Below the pieces are notes generated by a model that saw nothing but the letters and a program-made list of their open reading frames with translations, did not search any database and was not told where the DNA came from. A stretch of DNA of 64,000 bases from Isoetes taiwanensis (lineage: Eukaryota > Streptophyta > Lycopodiopsida > Isoetales > Isoetaceae), in the NCBI GenBank assembly GCA_021234155.1, contig JAJEKV010000008.1, positions 14,135,410 through 14,199,409 of the forward strand, given 5' to 3'. The position numbers and the translations under genes were made by a program. Shown in pieces: positions 45,104 through 56,027 of the stretch (positions are counted from its first letter, which is position 1; the number at the start of each line of letters is the position of its first letter).

Positions 45104-46153
45104 GTTTTTTTTTTTTTTTGAGGGACGAAAAACTCTTATTCAATATTCCAGAAGAAGTATAGATGCAGAGACAGGAATAAAATCTCAGCAGACAAAGATA
45201 ATCCACTGAATGCATCCACCTGTATATGTATAAGATAAGATACCCAAATATTTCTCAAAAATCAAACATTTTTTCTCAGGAGCAAGCTGAGAACATCGGT
45301 ATGCCTTCACCAATCTGTCTTGTGCCTCATGAAGAAGTTGGTCGATATTAATTGATAAGCCCTTGAAGATATATAACTACCTTCTTTTTCAAACAGACCA
45401 CAACAACCAGTCTGAAGCTAAGTGGAAAGCTGTTGCTGCAAGCTGTTCCAAGTGGAAGGATAAATGGCAAGAAGACCTGCTGGCTAGTCAAGGCCACATG
45501 GAAGAGAGATAGTAACCATGACCAAGTTGGCTGAACGTGGTCATATAGAAAGAAGCAGTGCTCGAGACTCTCAACTTGCTGCTTACACAGTGGGCAGAGT
45601 TTTGAAATGCAGGAATAGAACTTATGAACCAGCACATTAACCCCCAGACATCTATTAAAGAGTTGCCACCATAAGGTAGAAATTTTGGGATGCAGCAATT
45701 TATTCCAAACCCATGACCACATGCGCTTCTACTGAGGAGGGGGAATGTGGAGCTGCCAACCAGCCCGGGGGAAACAACGTCAACATCAACCAGCTTTTGA
45801 TATAACGAATGCACAAGATGTTGTGCATTAACAATTTGGGAACTAGTCCAAATAGGCACATCAATTGATTGTGAAGGAGCTCTGGCAGAGTGTCAGCCAG
45901 CTTTTGCCACAGAGCTCTGTCCCATCGAGATAGCATAAACTTAGTCTGAAAAGTATCCCAAGTCATACCAAGCATCAACTGTGAGAATATCAGCAAGCCT
46001 CCAATGCCGCTGAGTCAACGGATGTACAGTAGCACATAGAGGCATGTGATTATCCAGAGAAATCCACCAATACAGAGAACCTACCTGTGGACACACACCT
46101 GGATTAATCTTAAATAGCACACGAACTCTCTCCCAAGAATCAAGTAGTCCCTG
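45104..46153 (-). mobile_element. 5'-truncated LINE (zf-RVT family)
   Basis: Poly-A tail (T run at 45105-45119), then on the minus strand the C-terminal tail, the zf-RVT domain (KISTLWWQLFNRCLGVN, CPLCKQQVESLEHCFFL) and preceding ORF2 sequence up to the 5' break near 46153. Frameshifts divide it. The TGTTCAAATGAG before the tail recurs at 46230-46241, past a 76-bp extra piece of host exon. It is close to the LINE ends at 36994-37781 and 55175-55592. Confidence 0.85.
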
Positions 46154-46330
46154 CAAGAAACAAGGGGAAGACCTTGTTATCCTTCTTGGTGCACAGTTAA
46201 ATTCTTCGTTGAAGAAATACAAATGAAATTGTTCAAATGAGATTGTTCAAGAAACAAGGGGAAGACCTTATTGTCCTTCTTGGTGCACAGTTAAATTCTC
46301 CATTGAGGAAATACAAATTATCAGGAAGAA
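46154..46330. repeat. 94-bp duplication of a DUF7869 exon beside the LINE
   Basis: The block CAAGAAACAAGGGGAAGACC to GAAATACAAAT is present at 46154 and 46248. The right copy is in frame with the DUF7869-type exon. The left copy sits between the LINE 5' end and the apparent target-site copy, so the insertion event duplicated more than a simple target site, or the tandem copy arose separately. Confidence 0.75.
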
Positions 46331-46600
46331 GTTTTGGAGCCAGACTTCCAATGATAAAAAGAATATAATGTATTCCATGTTTGGGTCTAGCGTTAGAGAT
46401 GCAAATACAGGTCATATGACATATCCATTAGAGAATAGATGGATCTACAGAGAAGCAGTGACATGCATGATTGGTATTGCTGAGAGCACTTTCTATAGAT
46501 ACCATAATAAATATATAGAGATGGTGCAAGAAAAGCAGTACATAAGAACACAGGTATTATCAAAACGACGATATATTCTTATTTGTGGGGAATATGAACG

Positions 46601-47852
46601 TTGAGCGCTTCGTTTGGCGCCTCGGGCTCCGTGCGAAACCTAGGCTCAATGGATGAGGTCTTCTTGGAGGCTGTTCTCCAGGGTCTGGGTTTCCCGGTTA
46701 TTCCTTCTGACTTTGATGTGACAGTTTCTGCCTTGGATAGCTTAATCATTCAATCGTACAATTCCAGAACCAGAATTGGATTTAGTAGATCAGATTTCAG
46801 TAGTCACTATCTTAGTATTCTGTGCTTTGACAGAGTAGGTTCTTTAAGGGTCTCGGCTCACAATTCGGGTTACCTAGCTTTAGGCAGATTTTCTCGAAAC
46901 CTCTTTCAAATATCGGTTCTGGAAAGATTTGGGATCGAACCAATTCTTCATTGGACAAACTTCTTCGATCTCCGGCCAGCCTAGTTTTTCACGGACCTAC
47001 AGATTTTAGTGTGGAGATTTGCAGGAGAAAACTAAGGATGTCTAACAGAATGGAGAAAAATGGCTCGGGACTCCCAACAAGCCAAATTGAAAGGGAGAAG
47101 GCCCTTCGGATCATTGAAGATGATGAATGGACGAACATTTCTGGCTGGAAAATGGGAAAGACAAAGTTTGGGAAAAACTGAAAACCATGTATGTTACCTT
47201 TGCGCTCATTCAGGATCAGCAGAAAGCAGCGGCAGTTTGCATGGATGTCTTGGAGGATGGGGTCGTCTGTGGCACTCTGGACAAGATGAAATCTTTGGAA
47301 AAGGATTATGCCTCAGGTAGGGCAAATGATAGGGACTGGGCTTGGAATTTTCTCGAACTGCTTCAAGAAATGGACAGAAACCTATGCAAGAGGATTATGG
47401 TTAAACAGGGCCATTCTGAATCAGACAGCTGTAGCTTCAAAAATAATATTTTTCAGAAATCCATGAATGAGCTGCTCAATCTGGCAAAATCCACGCTTGT
47501 TGACCTCGAAAACCTCAAGTGGAACTCCAAAGTCTCCATAAAATTAATTAAAAGATGGGAGGAAGCAGAGAACCATGTCATTGAGCGTCACCGGAAGCAG
47601 GCTCTAAGCAAGCTACCCTCGAGTGCAGATTGGGTCTTAGGGGATGTCACTCAGGAATATGGTCTGTACCAGACAAGGCTTAAAAAGGGTACCAATGCAT
47701 GCAAGATCAGAGATTCCAATGGCTACTTCAACCCGCTTGAGACAACACAATGCGACTGCAAGAATTGTGAGGGCATAAACAACTCGGGGATGAGCAAGAT
47801 AAGTACCACTGTGGAAAATCAGAGTGAGCAACCGGATTCCTATCATTGGTAA
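46601..47852 (+). CDS. LINE 5' open frames, N-terminal ORF1 region
   Basis: 46601-46984 (128 codons) and, after a frame change, 47127-47852 (241 codons). The second is helical and charged, ending with a CDCKNCEGIN cysteine cluster (residues about 212-220). Such variable N-terminal parts precede the DUF4283 domain in plant LINE ORF1 proteins, where they are thought to act in RNA binding. No named domain is seen. The frame between the two parts is broken near 47000-47130. Confidence 0.5.
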
Positions 47853-48408
47853 AAGCGACAAAGCTAAAGGTCAAATTCTTCCTTCTTCTTATAAAAATGC
47901 TTTGCTTAACATTGTTTCTTGTGATAACCCGACTGATAAACCCATAAATAATTCTGATTACATTGACCTCTCGGGTATCCAAGACTCTACAGCTGTTAAC
48001 TTATACTCTGAAAGGGGCCTTCTCATTCATTTTCCTATCAATTGCCCTTCCATTGGTGAAATTAAATTCTGGATCACCAAGACCCACAGAGTTCCCATTC
48101 ATTCCCTGCTCAAGGTCGATGACAGAACCTTCCAAATCTTGTGCAGGGATAATTTTAGTGTTACCTACTTGCTAAAAAAGAAGATGGGCAAAATTAGCAA
48201 TAATGACTTCTATATTATGAGATGGAGCCCTCTTTTTACCCCAGGTAACCCTAAACTTATTTCTACCTCAACTTGGATTACCTTTCCTAATTTGCCTCCT
48301 GCTTTATGGACTCTCTCTCATCTCAAGGCTATATCGGGTAATCTTGGAGACATTATTTATACAAACATTCCTCAAACCAATTTTGTCCAGGTGGTTGAAG
48401 AATGTTAA
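47824..48408 (+). CDS. LINE ORF1, DUF4283-like RNA-binding domain
   Basis: 195 codons. LLIHFPINCPSIGEIKFWI, VDDRTFQILCRDNFSVTYLL, FYIMRWSPLFTP and TWITFPNLPPALWTLSHLKAI reproduce the DUF4283 pattern (an RNA-recognition-like fold, the family W.P.F.P motif and a short helix). In LINEs and plant retroelement-derived proteins this domain binds RNA. The C-terminal continuation is in another frame (48344-48977). Confidence 0.7.
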   Translation: MSNRIPIIGKSDKAKGQILPSSYKNALLNIVSCDNPTDKPINNSDYIDLSGIQDSTAVNLYSERGLLIHFPINCPSIGEIKFWITKTHRVPIHSLLKVDDRTFQILCRDNFSVTYLLKKKMGKISNNDFYIMRWSPLFTPGNPKLISTSTWITFPNLPPALWTLSHLKAISGNLGDIIYTNIPQTNFVQVVEEC

Positions 48409-48977
48409 AATTAAACTCTCAGATGGCGGAACTCTCGACTTCGATATTGTTTATTCTAAACTGCCTATTCTCAGAGATCTTGAAAAGAAAACCTCTACTA
48501 GTGACAGAGTCCCCTCTAATATGAAGCCTCCTCTCATCATTAGACAAGAGTGGCGCCCCAAAAAGAAAGACTATGATGCTGGCGCAGATAACAGCAGTCA
48601 GATTATTAGCCCAAATTGACACTCAAATATCTACTGATTGTTACAGGGAGTACACTCTTAATTCTGAGCCCAACTCTCCTTTTATTAACAACAACTGGAA
48701 CTTTTTATTTAGAAATGTCAATATGGAAGTTAAGTTTAAGACAGGCATTATGACTCTCTCTTTTCCCCTCAAAGAAGATAATCAATCTGAGGTTGAGTCT
48801 GATTGCTATAATTCAGAAAATGAATTCCTTCAATCTTGTAATGAAGAAGGCTGGAAGCAGGTCACATCCAAAAGAAGAGGAAGGGGGCAGAAAAAATCTT
48901 ATGTGGGACCTGTCAGGGTTAGCCCCAGGAATTCTGCCATCCACTCTAGGATGGCCAAAGGTTTGTATAAGTGTTAA
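48344..48977 (+). pseudogene. LINE ORF1 C-terminal part, two frames
   Basis: 48344-48619 and 48573-48977 continue ORF1 after frame changes: a short conserved strand (QVVEEC and VKIKLSDGGTLDFDIVYSKLP), acidic linkers and a basic, Arg/Gly/Lys-rich tail (TSKRRGRGQKKSY) just before ORF2. No CCHC knuckle is seen in this element. Confidence 0.6.
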
Positions 48978-49622
48978 ATGTCTAACACCCTAAGAATTAT
49001 AACCTGGAATCTCCAGGGAATTAATAACCTTATCAAAAGGGAGCGTTTAAAGTTCTGTCTCTCATCCCTTAACCCTGACATCTTACCTATTCAGGAGCAT
49101 AAGATTCATGACCCCAATCATAGTAATATTATTTCTAGATCTCTTCCTCTCAATTTTAAAATATGGTCAATTAGTGCTAACGACTCGTCTGCAGGGATTG
49201 CTATAACATGGAATCAAAGAATTAATTTGGAGGTTAACCATATGATTCATGACAATAATTGTAGATGGCAGATCTTGATGGGCAGACTAGGCTCTGATAC
49301 AGTTGCTATTGTTAATGTTTATTCTTATCATAATCCCTCTGACAGAATCATGGTCTGGAACAAAATCAATCTTAGCTTGGCTAACTTAGATATTGATGAT
49401 TTAATCCTAGGTGATGACTTTAACATGGTTACGGACAGCTTTATGAAGAATAAGAACTTCAAAGCTCTCTTACCTCAAGAGATGTGTGCCTGGACCAACC
49501 TTCTTTCTGACCATAATCTTACGCTTGCCAGAACTAAACCCAATTCCTTCAGTTGGTCAGACCACAGAGCGGACTCCATTTGCTGCCTGCACGACAGATT
49601 TTACCTTAATGAGAAGATTTAG
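48978..49622 (+). CDS. LINE ORF2: apurinic/apyrimidinic-type endonuclease
   Basis: Starts right after the ORF1 stop. EEP-fold motifs are present in order: IITWNLQGINN, QEHKIHD, SAGIAITW, the VNVYSYHNPSDR strand, GDDFNMV and SFSWSDHRAD. The last block normally includes a His-Ser pair farther on (SDHYPQ-like sequence at about 49668) that is past a stop at 49621. The enzyme nicks target DNA to prime reverse transcription. One frame change near the end. Confidence 0.88.
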   Translation: MSNTLRIITWNLQGINNLIKRERLKFCLSSLNPDILPIQEHKIHDPNHSNIISRSLPLNFKIWSISANDSSAGIAITWNQRINLEVNHMIHDNNCRWQILMGRLGSDTVAIVNVYSYHNPSDRIMVWNKINLSLANLDIDDLILGDDFNMVTDSFMKNKNFKALLPQEMCAWTNLLSDHNLTLARTKPNSFSWSDHRADSICCLHDRFYLNEKI

Positions 49623-49717
49623 CCCAACTGTAGTAGGTTTGATAATCTGACAGGTTACACCCTCTCTGATCACTACCCTCAGCTGATCACTATGACTGTA
49701 GGAAGTCCTTTTTTAAG

Positions 49718-50258
49718 TTGAATGTCAGCCTCTTAGATCATGAGGATTTCTTAGCCAAGCTTCAGGATATCATCAATTGCCACCCCAAACCAGCTGGGGA
49801 TCATGGCTGGATGTGGTGGTGGATCACCCTTGTTAAGCATATCAAGAACTGGTTGAAAGAATGGGGGAGAGAAATCCACTACCAAAAACAAGCTGATTTA
49901 GCTCATCTAAGACAAAGGCTGAGCACAGCTTCTACTGATCAGCAGGATGACATTAAAATTCAGATAGAGAAAGAGAAAATCAATATTGCAAAAGGATGGA
50001 AGATGAAAGCCAAAATTAAAGAGCTCAAGGAAGATGAGAGATGCAACTCCAAATATTTCTTCATCAAAGCTAAAACCAGACTTAGAAGGAATCAGATTGA
50101 TGAGGTTAGAGTTGGAGATGTTCTCGTTTCTGGAGACCAGGACCTTAAGAAGGTTGTTGCTGACCACTTCACTAATATAATGGGAACCAATACTGACTGG
50201 TCAGATGCTGTGATGGATACTGATTTCCTCCCCCTTTATCGAGGATGAGCTTAAGGAT
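49718..50258 (+). CDS. LINE ORF2: linker between endonuclease and reverse transcriptase
   Basis: 176 codons of helical, Lys/Glu-rich sequence ending in the region with NSKYFFIKAKTRLRRNQI and VADHFTNIMGT that precedes reverse transcriptase in plant L1 elements. Confidence 0.75.
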
Positions 50259-51074
50259 GTGATCTCAGGCATGGATAATGGAAAGACCCCGGGACCAGAC
50301 GGCCTGCCTGCTGAATTCTTCAAAAAGGCATGGCCAATCTTAAGTGAAGATGTTACCAAGCTTGCCAACGAATTCAGGATCTGTAAATGCTTGGATGCCA
50401 GAATCAATACGAGCCTTATCAGCCTTATCCCGAAAATTGATTCTCCCATCTCCTTTGCTAATTATAGACCTATCTCGCTTACTAATGTCATCTATAAGAT
50501 AATTGCAGGCTCTCTTGCTGCCAGACTCAAGAAAGTTTTGGACTCTGCTATTAGCATCACTCAATCAGCGTATCTCAAAGACAAGTTTATTCTTGATAAT
50601 GTGGTTACTGCAATTTTAGGTATCCACTGGGCCAAAGAATCCAAAAGATATAGCCCTTCTCAAATTGGACATCACAAAAGCCTTCGACACGGTTAGTTGG
50701 AATTTTCTCTTCAAGAGTTCAACGAAGAAAGCATCGGCATGTTCAAAGCTATTCTTGGTTATTCTAGATCTGCAGTCCTCATTAATGGTGAGTGCAGCCC
50801 CTTCTTCTCAATTCAAAGAGGGGTCAAACAAGGTTGTCCTCTTGCACCCTTTCTCTTTTTAATTGTTATGGAGGCATTGCATAGCAGACTGGAAGCTGCC
50901 AAGAACAATAATTCTATTAAGGGACTTCAGCTTCCAGATAACCCCCAGGTGGACCAAATTCTAAATGGACACTTCGCTGATGACACTTTTATTCTGACCT
51001 CAATGGACCACAACTCCATCATCAACACAGCATATCCTTCAGGACTTTGTTCAAGCCTCAGGGTGCAGAATTAA
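50259..51074 (+). pseudogene. LINE ORF2: reverse transcriptase
   Basis: 50259-50696 has GKTPGPDGLPAEFFK, ISLIPKID and NYRPISLTNVIYKII. After a frame change at about 50690 come DITKAFDTVSW (shadow frame), RGVKQGCPLAPFLF and the active-site strand HFADDTFI, with the usual YADD altered to FADD but both Asp kept. This is the catalytic part of ORF2. Frame breaks near 50695 and 51060 disable it. Confidence 0.9.
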
Positions 51075-51980
51075 TCCTCTTAAGTCTGCCATTCAATCTA
51101 GGGAGATTGACAAAGGTACACAAGCGGCTGGCCTCTTTGGCTGTAAGTATTACACCCCATGTACAAAATCTAAAATTTTAGAAATCCCTTTTGCCATTAG
51201 AAGTAATGCTGCCGATTTATGGAATGACATTATTGAGAAATTCTACAAAAAGATTGATTCCCTGAACTCCAAGTATCTTTCTAAAAATGGAAGGGCCATA
51301 ATTGCCAACTTTGTGATCTCCTCTTCGCAGGTTTATCAATCTTCGGTCATTTTAGCTCCCAAAAAAGTTACTAACAAGCTTCAAAGCATTATTGGCAGGT
51401 TTATCTCTTTAGACTATGCCTGTGGTCAGAATGGATATTGGAATTAGCCTCAGATATCCTTGGTCAGAACCTGGTAGTCCTGAGCCAGAGGGATTTCTTT
51501 ATGCCCAATAACCCAACTGACTGGAGAATTTACATCCTCCTTTGGAGGATCTGGAAAGGAAGGAATGCTTTCATTTTTAATCATGAAATCATCCCTCCGG
51601 AAGGAATCATTTAGCAGGTATTGTATGACATCAATTGGATATTAAGTATTGATGATCCCGGTGGTATTGCAGATATTCTATTCCTCATGACTAGGAGGCT
51701 CAAGTGGAAGAAAAACAGAGCTGACAAAAACAGGGAGTGGGTCAAATTCGTTGGAGCTGCCGACACTTCCGCGCATGGAGATACCCTGTGTACCTGTGGT
51801 TGCTGTTGCGACCAGAATATGAATGTCAGAAGGGAGCTGATTTGCAAGGCTAAAGACGCCAAAGGAAGATATAATATGGATAAGGCAGATACCTGTTTGT
51901 GCATCTACTGTACTTTCCATACTATTCTCAAAGGGAGGGCAAGGAAACGCAGCAACCTGAATCTCAAATCAATTCACTAG
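51075..51980 (+). CDS. LINE ORF2 C-terminal region with a Cys-rich end
   Basis: After the thumb region (in mixed frames to about 51600) a 120-codon frame (51621-51980) ends in an unusual cysteine-rich segment, CTCGCCCDQN and then CLCIYC about 37 residues on. Most plant L1 elements end here with zf-RVT (CxxC-H-C) or RNase H. The spacing does not match zf-RVT, so this may be a different metal-binding end. Confidence 0.55.
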
Positions 51981-53504
51981 CTCATGATATGTCTACAAAC
52001 TTCTTGAACTTTTTGATCTCTGTTACTTTATAATCAGTGCAGTCTTGAATTCTCTCCAGGGTTATACTTCCCTTGAAAAAAGTTTTTTTGTATATTCAAC
52101 TAATACTTAAATATATATAGCCTTCAATCAAAAAAATTATCAAAACGAGGAGCAACACTATGATGGCAATTGAAGTGTTTAATAACTTTGTTAAATACAT
52201 GGCTGAATCAATCCCACACAAGACAAAATTGAATGAGCATGGGAGAAAAGACGTGAAGCGTGTCTTGCCACCTCAATACATTCAAAAGAAGTGCTTACAA
52301 GAGGTCACCACTCTTTTAACATAAATAGGTGGGCGAGCAATCTCTCAGTCAGCTTTTAGCAGAATTTGGAATAAACATTTTAGTGACGTGGTGGTGTCAA
52401 AAAATAATAGCTTTTAAAAGTGTAACACTTGTATATAATTGCGAGAGGCTTTGAGAAGTATAGTTGTACCTGAGCAAAGAAATGCTTTGAGAAATGAGAT
52501 GCATCGACATCAGAATGAGCAAACATCCTGTAGGGCAATCTATTACCAGTGGAGGATATTTTCTTCAATGGAATCCGATAGATATTTAGGCATCATACAT
52601 GATAAAATGGATCAACACAAAAAGTTTTTACCTAGGTTATAGCCAATCCCTAAAAATTGTGCTAATGCTCAACAGTTGAAGATCTCACTAGCAGGAATGT
52701 TGACCCATGGACATGGAATAGGAGTGTATGGTCATTTCTCATTAGATCTATGGGAAGATGGACCGAATTTCCATGTTGGCTCCATCTTCAAATGTCTCCA
52801 AAATCTAGAAAGAGGTGTTACAAATGAGCAAAACAATAGAAATGCTTTATTTGGAGCTCTTTTAAATGATGAAGCACATGTTGCAACTAAACATATGGAA
52901 AAGAATGCAAGGTTTTCTAGAAGGGAACCAATGACTTCGACAACAATGGATAAGATGTCCGATGGAGTAGTGGGGAGAAAGCTACCTCAAGAATTGTGTC
53001 TACAACTTGATAATTGCTTTAGCCAAAATAAGAATAGATGACTATTTCAAGCATGCTCATTCTTGACAGCAAAAATGTGTTCGAGGTTGTGAAGGTTGGG
53101 TTTCTTATGGTTGGTCACACACATGATGATGTGGATGCCTTCTTTGGAGTGTTCTCCTCTTTATTGCAACGAGAATCAATAACGACGTTGCCACAAGTAA
53201 TGGAGTTATTTGCATGTACAAAAAAGGCATCACCTATATCATTGTTAATTGATGAAGTTCCAGATTGGAAATCCTTTGTAGAGCCAGAAGGAAACCTTGA
53301 GGCCATTCAAAACCCTTACAATTTAAATTCTGGGTTAAAGAAGGTGTTCCGATAATGCAATGTAAGATGCGTTCAACAGATCAAGATTGGATCCCTACCA
53401 ATGGATATGAAATATGGAGAAGAGATAAAGATGGTAAGGTAATGATTCCTGAAGGCGAGCCTTTTGTCACTGCCACCATTCAAGAACACCAAAGATTATG
53501 ATGT

Positions 53505-54855
53505 CAACCTCCTGGCCTATATTCCAGAGGACATGCAACGTCACCTGGATGCTCTTGAAACTTTTTTCCAATTCACTGGCATGCGGGTTAACTTGGCCAA
53601 AACTAGGGTGCTGCTAGTTGCATCATCCCGTCAGCCAAGGCTTCCCTCATTCACTTACCAGGGACAAGAGGTAGAGGTGGCTCCAACCTACAAGTACTTG
53701 GGGATCGAGTTCTCAACTACCACCCATTGGGATGCTGCCATCAGGTTGCGGGTCACGGCGGATTGGAAAACACTATATGCCATGCAGAACAACAACCACA
53801 AAGGCGAGTTGTATGCTTGGGGCTACCGGTCACACTTGTTTCGGGCCTTGGTGGCGGTCCTTTGTATGGGGCAGAAGTGTGGGGTCGGTGATATCCTCAA
53901 CACACGGAATGACCTCGGCGGTCGCGAAGGCCTTCTTTGGCACGGGCCACAGGGGTGAAGTCCACGTTCCGTACCCAGATCCTACTCGAGGCGGGCTTTC
54001 TACCCCTTCAATGGGCTGCATTGGAGCGCCATATCGTTTACTTCAAAAGGTGGTCGCTATAGGCTGATACACGCTTACCCCCACCTTGCTTTTGCCCGCG
54101 GCGATGGGTCCCCAGCGCTGAAATCCTGCTGGAAAGACAAGCAAGCTCGGTGGTTCTCGCGTTGGGGTGTGCGAGGCAAGCGGATGTGTCAGTCGGGACA
54201 AAGAAAGATGCAAGGCACTTAAGTCGTACCTAAATGCTACTTTCCTTCACAAGCCGGGATGCGAGAGGCTCGACGCTTACGTTAATTTGGCACACTATCA
54301 GTGACAAGTCAATCCTAGGCTCACAAGAGGCCCACACCCGTACTTGTACATCCGGTGCCCATGAAGAAGCGGACTTATAACTTCCATTCGCGCGGATGCA
54401 CATCACCTCGCATTGAAGCGGGGCGTTGGGCTGGGGAAGCATGAGAGCAAAGGCTTTGCCAAGATTGCCACCGAGCCATTGAGGATGAATGTCATGCCCT
54501 CAGATCATCCCGGCATTTGCCCATATCAGAGAGCGATATGTTTGATTACTAGTGCGGCGGCCGTTGCATCGATTATTGACTACGGCGTCAGTGGGTTTGT
54601 TGGGGTCATACCTCTAGGAGGTTATGGATGCATGAACTCATTTGTGTCCTACGGGACGGTATTGAATTATCTATACAATTATGCAGTGCAAAGATACTTA
54701 TTACTACTAAGGTTTTTCCCTCGAAAACCCTCCGGGGCGGGGGTTTTTTAATCCTGTCAGTAATAAGCTTGCTGCTCTCTTTTTGTTTGGGTCCCATAGG
54801 CCAATTAGTCTCCGTGGACGCTAAAAATTTATTCTATTCTATTCTATCATGATTA
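53505..54855 (+). mobile_element. 5'-truncated LINE, RTE-like C-terminal part
   Basis: 53464-53958 continues directly from the broken DUF7869-type gene into LINE reverse transcriptase sequence after the active site: IPEDMQRHLDALETFFQFTGM, VNLAKTRVLL, YLGIEFSTTTHWDAAI, then shifted remnants to about 54060. The element ends near 54850 with GGCCAATTAGTCTCCGTGG, CTAAAAATTTATT and a short TTCTA repeat tail, shared with the 3' ends at 28.45 kb and 55.05 kb. The tail style suggests an RTE-type rather than L1-type element. Frames are broken. Confidence 0.75.
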
Positions 54856-54889
54856 GCTTAAGTTAACTTTTATGTTATTTTTATGTACA

Positions 54890-55065
54890 GTTTATTCAAC
54901 AAGCCTATTACTGCTAAGGTTTTTCCCTCAAAGGCCCTTCGGAGCGAGGGTTTTTATATCCTAGATAATAATAGGCCTGCTATTTTTTATTTGTTTAAGT
55001 CCCATAGGCCAATTGGTCTCCGTGGACGATAAAATTCAATTCAAATTCAGTTCAATTTTTTTAAC
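54890..55065 (+). repeat. Second 3' end of the same LINE family
   Basis: ACTGCTAAGGTTTTTCCCTC, GGCGAGGG-like, GTCCCATAGGCCAATTGG and CTCCGTGGACGATAAAATTCA repeat the sequence at 54690-54850, offset by about 205 bp. The tail here is TTCAA-like instead of TTCTA. This is either a partial tandem copy or a second insertion. Confidence 0.75.
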
Positions 55066-55174
55066 GAGATGTACTATCTGTATATTTGATTATGAATCTA
55101 GTTATTTGTCTTTTTTGTTTTCCACAATGTACTCCCCAAAGTAATTATTTATACATTGACTTATGCATATGTTA

Positions 55175-55592
55175 TTTTTTTTGAAGGACGACAAACTCTT
55201 ATTCAATATTCCAGAAGGAGTACACACAAAGATGCAGAGACAGGAATAAAATCTCAGCAGACAGAGATAATCCACTGAGTGCAGCCACCTGTCGATGCAT
55301 AAGGTAAGATACCCAAATATTTCTCAAAAATCAAACGTTTTTTCTCAGGAGTAAGCTGAGAACATAGGTATGCCTTCACCAATTTGTCTTGTGTCTCATG
55401 AAGAAGTTGGTCGACACTAATTGATAAGCCTTTGAAGATACACATTCGCCTTCTTTTCTAAATAGACCACAACAACCAGCCTGAAGCTAAGTGGAAAGCA
55501 TGTTGCTGCAAGCTGTTCCAAGTGGAAGGATAAATGGCGAGAAGCACCTGCTGGCTAGTCAAGATCACATGGAAGAGAGATAGTAACCATGA
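55175..55592 (-). mobile_element. 5'-truncated LINE 3' end (zf-RVT family)
   Basis: Minus strand. A short poly-A tail (T run at 55175-55182) and the C-terminal 64 codons of ORF2 (LLHETQDKLVKAYLCSQLT, TQWIISVC), with the untranslated end GACAGGAATAAAATCTC. It matches 45110-45535 closely and breaks off at 55592. No clear target duplication. Confidence 0.85.
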
Positions 55593-56027
55593 CCAATTTG
55601 AATTTTGTACATATTCCATTTTTTTATGAATGGTTAAGTTGGTTCTAATGCTTAAGATATTTAACTCCTATTTAAATTATATTGGCTAAGTTTTGCACTT
55701 GCAAAAACATGTCATATCTCTCAAATTAATTGCATAGAGCTTTCTAGACTATTTTAGATGAAGTGGGAGCTCTATGTGCAACTGCTTGGTGGTGCTCTAT
55801 ATGATGAGTGGCTCTTAGTGCACATTTATGGTCTGATGATGTGTGCTTGAGGCAGTAGGAGTGTTGAGTGTTGAGATATGGAGCCTCTGCACACAGAACG
55901 CCATGTGGATTGCCACCTTGGCAATCCGCCTACGTGGCCTAGAGTCATTGGTTATGTCTTTTAGTCATGTCTGTTAGTTTGTGTCTTGCCTCTTTGTGCC
56001 ATACACAACAAGAGAATAGACATTTAG
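55593..56027. other. No gene recognised
   Basis: Transition from AT-rich to GC-rich sequence. GCCACCTTGGCAATCCGCC lies near 55910. No coding support. Confidence 0.5.

Larger units (their letters stand above)
46569..52135 (+). mobile_element. Full-length L1-type LINE, 5.57 kb
   Basis: ATTATCAAAACGA flanks it exactly (46556-46568 and 52136-52148). It ends in a short A tail after CCTTCAATC. In order it encodes an N-terminal ORF region, a DUF4283-like ORF1, an apurinic-type endonuclease, reverse transcriptase and an unusual Cys-rich end. Several frameshifts and stops are present. It interrupts the DUF7869-type gene. Confidence 0.95.
44980..53500 (+). pseudogene. DUF7869-type (putative transposase-related) gene split by two LINEs
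   Basis: Pieces in order on the plus strand: 44980-45103 and 46242-46568 (a Cys-containing N-terminal part with SWCTVKFSIEEIQIIRKKFW, then WIYREAVTCMIGIAESTFYRYHNKY), 52149-52325 (AIEVFNNFVKYMAESIP), 52340-52640 (AFSRIWNKHFSDVVV, LREALRSIVVPEQRNALRNE, DKMDQHK), 52676-53041 (GHGIGVYGHFSLDLW, then ELCLQLDNCFSQNKNR) and 53038-53500 (VGFLMVGHTHDDVDAFFG, LIDEVPDWKSF, and a shifted C-terminal part). The QLDN...NKNR and GHTHDDVD motifs identify the DUF7869 family, which occurs in many plants and is suspected to derive from a transposase. Two LINEs (45104-46153 and 46569-52135) and several frameshifts inactivate it. The family name is from motif memory; the function is unknown. Confidence 0.75.
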
